This document shows positions 15,726-21,512 of a stretch of 21,512 bases of DNA, piece after piece. Source of the DNA: Stramenopiles sp. TOSAG23-3 (taxonomy: Eukaryota; Sar); the NCBI GenBank assembly GCA_900128585.1, contig LT642252.1:1-21512 (forward strand), in the 5' to 3' direction. How positions within the stretch are numbered: position 1 is the first letter of the stretch; each line of letters begins with the position of its first letter. Below the pieces are notes generated by a model that saw nothing but the letters and a program-made list of their open reading frames with translations, searched no databases and was not told the origin of the DNA. A program made the position numbers and the translations under genes.

Positions 15726-17150
15726 TTACTGTTTTCGCCTTGAGGCTTTTTGTTCCGGAGTGCTTTTTGCTTTTCTTTTAAATCTTTTGCGCGTTGCTTT
15801 GCTTGATCTTTCTTGTCCGCAATTGTACGTCAACGGGGAGTTGTATTTCGCTTTCCATGCCTGCAAGGATTTCAAGAGCTCGGCATTGATCTTTGGTAGC
15901 AGCTTTTTCGCCCGGGCCCTAATTTTCTCTTCCTCTTGCAATCGTTTGAACGCGTCTCTTCCTCGGCTGTTCAATCGATCGGCACCGGCGCCAGTCTCTT
16001 CGCGCCGTTCTAAATCGTCTCGGTCGCCGATAATCTTCTCTCGCTTGTTGATGTTTTTCATGATGGGCCTCATGTGCTCCGCCCGCTGCTCAAGCTCTTC
16101 CAGGTACGCCTCGTGTTCGTCCAGCACGGTTTCGTTCAAGGCGTCGTCTTCCTTGTACATTTTTGAAAACGCCTTTCTTTCGCTTTCGCAGAAGTGCAGC
16201 TCGTCCCAGAGCACGAGAATCTGGTTCCTGGTGCTGTGGACGAGGGGAATCAGCCGTTCTTTCTTGACCACTTTCAGCCGCTCCAGTTCTTTTTCACACG
16301 CCGAAATTTCTTTCAACCCCACCCCATGGTGCTGTGAAAAGAAAGCAGACCGCTCCTCATCGGGGACGCTGAGCTTTTCCCAAAGCTCGTTGATTTCTGA
16401 AGCAAGCTGTGTAATCTGGGTCTCGCGCTCCGCTTTGGAATTTTGAAGCTCGGCGGACCGGTTGGACAGGGCGCTCAAGTCAGAAATCGTAACGCCTATT
16501 TCTTCCCCTCCGTTCATGATGGCTACGTCGATTTCAGATTCACACTTCATGTCCAGCTCAAACATCAAATTCTTCAACTCATTGACCAGCTTTGAACGTG
16601 CTGCTACACGATTTCCCAATTCTGTCTGAAGCTCTGCAATGTGATCGTTCAGCTCCTTTTCTCGGTTGTCGGTCAAGTCCTTTCCAACCTCTTGAAAGGG
16701 TTCCGATACGACCGATCCCAGGGTCTCGGAAAGGTGGTTAATCAACTCTACCTTTTCGTTCAAGGCGTCAAAGCGCTCTTTGTGGCGCTTTCGTGTGTCC
16801 ATCAATTCAATATCTAAGCGATTGACGCTCTGTGTCAGAGTTTCTATATCAATTTTTCCGTCGGCAATAACTTGGCTGCCAAGCTGCGCCGACAAATCTG
16901 CTATCTCGGCGACTGCCTCGGCAATGCGAGTTTTGTACTGTTCGCTTAACTCCTTTTCTTCATCGAGAACATTTTTAATCACACCATGGACATCCTGGTA
17001 CAATTGCTCCAAAATCTTTTGTCGGTCAGTGCTACCGAGGCCAACCACGTCCCAGAGCTTGTGAAGCTCGCTCTCCACGGACGTCAAGTTATCTGTAATA
17101 CTGCTGTGCTCATTCTGTGCCGCCTGTTCGTTTTCTGCTAGTGCGCTCAT
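15726..17150 (-). CDS. MAP65/Ase1/PRC1-family microtubule-bundling protein
   Basis: The 474-residue protein starts at ATG 17150 and is almost entirely helical coiled coil. Residues about 24-70 (ELHKLWDVVGL...) carry the N-terminal dimerisation-rod signature of PRC1/Ase1; EPFQEVGKDL and INELWEKLSVPDEERSAFF are further family landmarks. The spectrin-like microtubule-binding region follows (about 250-430), ending with the conserved DRLNSRGRDAFKRLQEEEK and KLLPKINAELLKSLQAW segments. Family members cross-link antiparallel microtubules in the spindle midzone and cytokinetic array. The protein is short for the family (usually near 600), and after the conserved tryptophan the expected sequence breaks off: the tail here is a short basic peptide, while a different frame (15653-15823) continues in the family's Lys/Glu/Gln-rich style. 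A frameshift or sequence error at about 15820-15835 is possible. Confidence 0.9.
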   Translation of the reverse strand: MSALAENEQAAQNEHSSITDNLTSVESELHKLWDVVGLGSTDRQKILEQLYQDVHGVIKNVLDEEKELSEQYKTRIAEAVAEIADLSAQLGSQVIADGKIDIETLTQSVNRLDIELMDTRKRHKERFDALNEKVELINHLSETLGSVVSEPFQEVGKDLTDNREKELNDHIAELQTELGNRVAARSKLVNELKNLMFELDMKCESEIDVAIMNGGEEIGVTISDLSALSNRSAELQNSKAERETQITQLASEINELWEKLSVPDEERSAFFSQHHGVGLKEISACEKELERLKVVKKERLIPLVHSTRNQILVLWDELHFCESERKAFSKMYKEDDALNETVLDEHEAYLEELEQRAEHMRPIMKNINKREKIIGDRDDLERREETGAGADRLNSRGRDAFKRLQEEEKIRARAKKLLPKINAELLKSLQAWKAKYNSPLTYNCGQERSSKATRKRFKRKAKSTPEQKASRRKQ

Positions 17151-17780
17151 ACTTACTGCCGGGGATCTCGTGTGAAGGGTTTAACTTGTTGCACAAAAAT
17201 AGTTTGAATGCCTTCAATATGGAAATTAATGTATGCTTTTGTTTAAGAATTATTCTTTCTGCACACGTTGAATAAAAATTTCTAATTGCATCTATCATTT
17301 CAGAACAGAAACGGAGAAGAAAGCTTTTCATGAAATGCGTTCCTCGTTGTCGTTTTCTTTTTTTTCTTTCTTCTTTTTCTTCTTCTTCTTCTTTTCTTCG
17401 CGCAAATCATAATAATAATAATAATAGTCTAATAAAAATAAAATCAAGTTTTATTCAATGTTGTGTTCCTTGTAGAGATTCTTAGAAAATATTTTTTTTT
17501 GATTGATGGAGGAGAGGAGGACGACGGCGGCATTGTGCGTGTGTTCGTTTCTTTCTTTTTTTTATTTTTATTTAATTCTTGATACTATTTACCTTATAAA
17601 AATAAATAAATTATTGACTCACCCAAAAAAGTGTACAACACCTTCCTTTTGTAAACTAACAAAAGCAAAAGAAGAAGAAGAAAATAAAAACTTGGAAATT
17701 TAAAATGTAAATAATATGTTGTAAAATAAAACTTTGCTTCATCAGAGACTACGTATCATCGAGAAGAAGAAGAAGAAGAA

Positions 17781-17800
17781 ATAGAATAGAATAGAATAGA
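17781..17800. repeat. Tandem repeat (ATAGA)x4
   Basis: Four perfect copies of a pentamer. A related array of the 11-mer AATAGAATAGG (2.7 copies) lies at 17855-17884, suggesting expansion from one ancestral unit. Confidence 0.9.
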
Positions 17801-17826
17801 CGACTACGGTAGCTAAAAGTCGTCTA
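17797..17826. repeat. Inverted repeat, 9-base stem and 12-base loop
   Basis: TAGACGACT at 17797-17805 pairs perfectly with AGTCGTCTA at 17818-17826. The TAGACGAC word recurs at 17835-17842 and, less its ends, at 18095-18101, so it is a locally repeated word. Confidence 0.7.
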
Positions 17827-17890
17827 GTTTTAAAATAGACGACGAATATATTAAAATAGAATAGGAATAGAATAGGAATAGAATTCACCC

Positions 17891-17967
17891 AGAAGAAAGA
17901 AGAAAGAAGAAAGAAGAAAGAAGAAAGAAGAAAGAAGAAAGAAGAAAGAAGAAAGAAGAAAGAAGAA
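17891..17967. repeat. Perfect heptamer array (AGAAGAA)x11
   Basis: Seventy-seven bases of pure purine made of eleven identical copies of AGAAGAA. The absence of variation suggests recent expansion or active homogenisation. Confidence 0.95.
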
Positions 17968-18127
17968 TTTTTAATATTTTAGTATTATATTACGGTATCG
18001 TACCAGGTACTTCGAACAGCTAACGTTCACTTCTTCTTCATGCGTTTCTTCTGATAAAATTAAATAATTTTATTTAAAGATTTTTTATTTTTCTAGACGA
18101 CCTCCTCGTAGAACCGACTTATAATTA

Positions 18128-18178
18128 TTTTTTGTATTCTTTTTTCCTATAATAGTCTTACTGTAAGAATACAAAAAA
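18128..18178. repeat. Inverted repeat, 14-base stem and 23-base loop
   Basis: TTTTTTGTATTCTT at 18128-18141 is the exact reverse complement of 18165-18178. If transcribed it would fold into a stable AU-rich hairpin. No gene lies within 450 bases. Confidence 0.75.
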
Positions 18179-18625
18179 AGAAATATTTCTTTTTTTTTGA
18201 TGATGAAAATGTAACCGAAGTGGAGAAGGCCCTTCCCCCTTCTTCTCTTCTCTTCTTCTTTTCTAATATAATAATAATACATTATACCTAAAATAATAAC
18301 AAAAATTCGCAAAAAATAATAATATTTTTACTATCGGTTTGTTTTTGCTTTATCATGCTGTGCTTATGTTAGTTGAAGAAGAGTTACGATGAATGATGAT
18401 GATGGGCAAAAAAAAAAAGGGGGAAGTAGTACGTAGGTAGTAGAAGAAAGAAGAAACTTTATTTTCAGAAAAAACACAGGTGTTATTATAATTGTTTCAT
18501 TCCAATTCAGCAATTATACGTGCATTCAATTAATTATACATCAAAACAAAGTAAATACTCTTTTTAAACAGCTGGGCTCTTTTAATTAGATATTCTCTAA
18601 CTGTGACCGGAGCGGTTAAAAGATT

Positions 18626-21223
18626 ATGTCGTTTGCACCCCCGAAAGCTGGTCCAACGGAACCGGCCGTCCCGGCAAAGGGCAGCGCTGAAATTGATCTG
18701 AAACCAGGGCCAGACTCGGAGCCCTCGAACATGCTCCCCAGTGTTGCCGGGCGCGACGAATTGCCTACCGTGAAAGAGAACGAACCTTTGCCAGATAAAA
18801 ATGACGAAGAGATCGTGCTAACGGAACACAATGTCCACCCCAACGCTACCGCGTCAGATGGAAAAGCGGCTGCACCCCCTTCTTACTCACCAGACCCAGC
18901 CCTAAGAGTTGAATACACAGATAGATTGCTCCAAGAATACAACCGCTTACAGCAACAGAATGAAGGTGTTGTTTCGTTAGAGTTAGTAGCCGATGCAATA
19001 CAGTATAGTGAAAGTTTGTTACAGTCATTGCAAGACTGCGCGCAGTGGGACTCCAGGAGTAGGTTCGAAACATATAGAGACGTCTACGTTGCCCTTCACA
19101 TGGAAAAAGATGAGCAACGAGGGTCATCAAAAAGCGCGGGGCAGGACCACAGCTTGTCGTTTGAAGAATTCCAGAGTATTTTTCCCGGTCCAAAAGCGTC
19201 TGCACCAAACATAGCGCCAATGGAGCAAAAACAAAGGACCCCAACCCCCGAAGAGCTTGAAGACGTGGAAGGCCAATTTTCCAAAGACAAACGTTTGATT
19301 GGAAGACTCGCCGCTGTGCCTAGAAAAGAAATCCCAAAGCATTCGCTACGCGATCGCATCCGTGAAGCGCATTCGTCTGGCATTCTGCACTTGAGCGGTT
19401 GTGGCCTGAAATATTTTCCGGGGGACGGAGAGTTTGTTCATTATCTAAGGCAAGTGAAAGTCCTCTCTCTCAGTCGAAACCAGCTTACCTCGCTTCCCTC
19501 CGAGCTTGCGTACCTCCCGCACGTAGAGCACCTTAATTTGTCGTCGAACCTTTTAGAGAAACTTCCAGGATCCATAAGCAGTATGACCCATCTTAAATCT
19601 TTGGACGTGTCGAACAATGCACTGCAATTTTTGCCCCCTGAGCTTGGAAACCTGAAAAACATTGAAATTCTTTGTGCAAACAAGAATCAAATTCAGTCGC
19701 TTCCCTATAGTCTTGGAAAACTTAAGACCTTGCACCGTTTCGACATGAAAGGGAACCCTATGTACCCAGTGTTGTGGGACAAGTACAACGACGGTTTGCC
19801 TACGCTTTTGTCATTTTTGCAGGCCATTTCAACGTGCGTTCACGAAGCCAGAATTTTGGGGAACTCGCCGTACGGAGTATTGGAAACGGAAGAGGACATT
19901 TTTAAAAATGAGCAGGTGTTGTCGCAGGCAGATTTTGGAATGGTGGGGACTGTTGTTGACACCCGGAGAGAGATTATCAACAATAGGTTAAACTCTGCAC
20001 GGGAGACGAAATCGTTAACGCTAGAGTACATAAATTTGGTGGAAGTTTCGGATGAAATGGTCGTTCCAGACGTTATCAGCCTTCAGCTGTCTCACAATAA
20101 GCGATTAACGGAAATGCCTGAGAACATAAAGCAGTTTCCTCACCTGGTGCGCCTTAGTGTAAAGAAATGTGGGATCCAGAGTATCTCCGAAAGTTGTGGC
20201 TTGGGCAATTTGTTGCAGCTAGAGTCGCTGGATATTTCTTCCAACCAACTAGAGATTCTCCCGGGAGGCACGTTTGCGAATTTGCAAAACTTAAAACTGC
20301 TAGACGTCTCTGGAAACAAACTGGTGCGCCTTCCAATAGAATTGTCTCGCTTAAAGTCTTTGAAGACCTTTCTTTTTCACGGAAACCCTTTGCCAAATTT
20401 GGCTGGGCTCAGGGCTTTGGTCAGGGAATCGGGAATACCTGGAATCCAATCCGAAATTGTGGCTCGGGCAAAAGGGTACGTTTCAACAGTAGACACGGAA
20501 GACATTGAAAGAAGCACACTTTCAAAGCGTTATGATCTCGCGGACTATACTAGCGTTCTGGATTTAAGTTCATGCGGTCTGGCGACGGTTCCTGATGAAG
20601 CCGTCGCATCAAAATATTACGGAAAGTTGACGGAGATTATATTGGCGCGCAATCAAGTCCAGAAAATGCCTGACAAGATGGCAAACATGTACCGGCTCAG
20701 ACGGCTTGATATAAGTCGGAACGACCTGAGCAACTACGGTCTTCCCGCAGAAATGATGAATTTGAAGTCTTTGGTTCAGCTCGACATCAGCCACAACCGC
20801 TTTGAGGAATTTCCTACCGTGATCCTAGAATTTAACTTGCTTCGAAGTTTGAATATTTCGCACAATAAAATGAAGGCAGTTCCATTGGATTTGCGCAACT
20901 TGAAAAAGCTCGAATTTTTGGCTATCGAAGGGAACCCTCTTCCTAAGAATTTCACGCAAGAACTCAGAAAAGGGATTTTGGATTTTATGGAACTGTTGGA
21001 GAACCTTGCTGAGAAATTACCGCCCGCGGATCCTCTCTTGAAAGTTAAGAGAATCACAGAAATGCCCAAAACTTCGCTCCTAGGAAATACCAGATCTGCA
21101 CTTTCGCCCGTGGCTGCAGGAGAAGACCCGCCTGTAGACAGGCGTCAGCAGGAAAGTCCGCAAAAAAACAAGTACGTATATAATGCACCAAAAGGGGGGG
21201 GGGAAGTAAGTGTACATAAATAA
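18626..21223 (+). CDS. LRRC40-like leucine-rich-repeat protein
   Basis: The 865-residue protein starts at ATG 18626. Residues 1-90 are acidic, Pro-rich and disordered; about 95-185 is a helical stretch I cannot name. From about 250 there are three blocks of typical 23-residue LRRs (LxxLxLxxNxLxxLPxxL): about 253-400, 461-610 and 642-795. Each opens with an LxLSxCGL-type strand and closes with a GNPL/GNPM cap and a helix, the architecture of LRRC40, which has fewer blocks. LRR proteins of this type bind other proteins; no kinase, NB-ARC, membrane or signal segment is seen, so it is probably an intracellular scaffold. The C-terminal 70 residues are low complexity. The end is uncertain: a ten-base G run (21194-21203) is followed by GTAAGT at 21206, in phase 0, which could be a splice donor instead of the last codons. 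An AATAAA overlaps the stop. Confidence 0.9.
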   Translation: MSFAPPKAGPTEPAVPAKGSAEIDLKPGPDSEPSNMLPSVAGRDELPTVKENEPLPDKNDEEIVLTEHNVHPNATASDGKAAAPPSYSPDPALRVEYTDRLLQEYNRLQQQNEGVVSLELVADAIQYSESLLQSLQDCAQWDSRSRFETYRDVYVALHMEKDEQRGSSKSAGQDHSLSFEEFQSIFPGPKASAPNIAPMEQKQRTPTPEELEDVEGQFSKDKRLIGRLAAVPRKEIPKHSLRDRIREAHSSGILHLSGCGLKYFPGDGEFVHYLRQVKVLSLSRNQLTSLPSELAYLPHVEHLNLSSNLLEKLPGSISSMTHLKSLDVSNNALQFLPPELGNLKNIEILCANKNQIQSLPYSLGKLKTLHRFDMKGNPMYPVLWDKYNDGLPTLLSFLQAISTCVHEARILGNSPYGVLETEEDIFKNEQVLSQADFGMVGTVVDTRREIINNRLNSARETKSLTLEYINLVEVSDEMVVPDVISLQLSHNKRLTEMPENIKQFPHLVRLSVKKCGIQSISESCGLGNLLQLESLDISSNQLEILPGGTFANLQNLKLLDVSGNKLVRLPIELSRLKSLKTFLFHGNPLPNLAGLRALVRESGIPGIQSEIVARAKGYVSTVDTEDIERSTLSKRYDLADYTSVLDLSSCGLATVPDEAVASKYYGKLTEIILARNQVQKMPDKMANMYRLRRLDISRNDLSNYGLPAEMMNLKSLVQLDISHNRFEEFPTVILEFNLLRSLNISHNKMKAVPLDLRNLKKLEFLAIEGNPLPKNFTQELRKGILDFMELLENLAEKLPPADPLLKVKRITEMPKTSLLGNTRSALSPVAAGEDPPVDRRQQESPQKNKYVYNAPKGGGEVSVHK

Positions 21224-21385
21224 AATTTAAAAAAATTATATTACATAAATATATCACGGTCAGGACGACGAGAGAGAACGTACGAAGTAACTGATATTAA
21301 TTGTTTAGTGTGTTCTTACTTCAGTTTAAAAACAAAATATTGGCTGTGTACTTAATCTTAACTTATGTAGAAACTCTTTTTGTAC
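21224..21385. other. Short intergenic region between convergent genes
   Basis: AT-rich 3' flank shared by the LRR gene and the gene entering from the right. A CTTACTTCAG at 21315-21324 resembles a 3' splice site and would pair with the GTAAGT at 21206. No gene is seen. Confidence 0.5.
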
Positions 21386-21512
21386 TTATATTTGATCGTC
21401 TGACAAGTTTGTTCGTATACCGTAACGACCGGCAAGTCTTCCTGTCTTGTAAAAGGTGACAACTCCATCATTCTCACGAGAGAAATGACAGTTCTCGCCG
21501 TGGGCGGCAAAA
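21386..21512 (-). CDS. 3' end of an unidentified gene, cut by the window edge
   Basis: Forty-one codons and a TAA on the minus strand, open to the edge. The segment is GC-richer than the adjacent spacer, and its translation (ending FYKTGRLAGRYGI and then a short polar tail) has a balanced, protein-like composition with a beta-strand rhythm. The other minus-strand frames carry stops (one has a TGA near 21474). The family is not recognisable from so short a piece. Confidence 0.6.
   Translation of the reverse strand, partial: FAAHGENCHFSRENDGVVTFYKTGRLAGRYGIRTNLSDDQI

Larger units (their letters stand above)
17151..18625. other. Long intergenic region rich in simple repeats
   Basis: Nearly 1.5 kb between divergent genes, with no gene I can support. 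It holds a C/T tract (17350-17402), ATAGA and 11-mer repeats (17781-17800, 17855-17884), (AGAAGAA)x11 (17891-17967), two perfect hairpins (17797-17826, 18128-18178), a TACCAGGTA palindrome (18001-18009) and a C/T tract (18226-18262). A GTAAGT on the minus strand (17156-17151) directly abuts the MAP65 ATG. The last 30 bases ahead of 18626 are GC-richer and probably leader. Confidence 0.6.

Noticed and set aside
15685-16446. 253-codon plus-strand frame opposite MAP65
   Set aside because: Ser/Phe-rich antisense of a coiled-coil gene whose minus-strand frame matches the MAP65 family.
17110-17331. 73-codon minus-strand frame overlapping the MAP65 start
   Set aside because: It overlaps the MAP65 start out of frame and has no family resemblance; at most it is upstream leader sequence.
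17506-17703. 65-codon plus-strand frame with a hydrophobic stretch
   Set aside because: The hydrophobic part is translated T-rich sequence and the rest is Lys/Glu from purine repeats; it looks like chance.
215-21223. Non-standard genetic code
   Set aside because: TAA, TAG and TGA each end a plausible gene at a sensible protein end, and no in-frame stop interrupts a conserved domain other than inside the proven intron.
1-21512. Mobile elements, tRNA/rRNA genes, CRISPR arrays, organellar or viral genes
   Set aside because: No transposase or reverse-transcriptase motifs, long terminal repeats, cloverleaf sequences or spaced direct repeats were seen. The simple repeats are ordinary microsatellites.

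Overview
The window reads as nuclear DNA of a microbial eukaryote (a protist or unicellular alga). Genes are monocistronic and lie on both strands. Intergenic DNA is very AT-rich and full of GAA/GAAA-type purine tracts, while coding DNA is visibly richer in G+C. Canonical TATA boxes precede several genes, and one gene has a classic spliceosomal intron (GTAAGT donor, CTAAC branch site, CAG acceptor). TAA, TAG and TGA all end plausible genes, so the standard code fits. Intron density is low: most genes are a single long ORF. The lineage cannot be fixed from the sequence alone.

Layout: (1) 215-1354 (-), a protein with a possible longin-type N-terminal domain. (2) 2430-3302 (+), a LYAR-type nucleolar zinc-finger protein. 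(3) 4113-6245 (+), an unusual fusion of a DUF952 domain, a dual-specificity-phosphatase-like domain whose catalytic Cys is Ser, and an eight-bladed AAMP/Sqt1-type WD40 propeller. (4) 6796-10344 (-), a large coiled-coil/GAF/cyclic-nucleotide-phosphodiesterase-like protein whose catalytic domain has lost key residues. (5) 10933-11367 (+), a small secreted six-cysteine orphan. (6) 12054-13434 (+), a two-exon gene ending in a discoidin-like (F5/8-type) domain. (7) 13738-15141 (-), a basic protein of unknown function with a C-terminal coiled coil. (8) 15726-17150 (-), a MAP65/Ase1/PRC1 microtubule bundler with a suspicious frame change at its C-terminus. (9) 18626-21223 (+), an LRRC40-like leucine-rich-repeat protein with three repeat blocks. 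(10) 21386-21511 (-), the 3' end of a gene entering from the right edge.

There is no operon or mobile element, and no tRNA, rRNA or CRISPR array that I can see. Two neighbours, LYAR and the Sqt1-like fusion, both belong to families linked to large-subunit ribosome assembly; the rest look like unrelated housekeeping, signalling and cytoskeletal genes. The most interesting items are the DUF952-pseudophosphatase-Sqt1 fusion, the degenerate GAF-phosphodiesterase, the MAP65 tail frame problem, and a palindromic TACC-(0-2 nt)-GGTA motif that recurs in the intergenic DNA.
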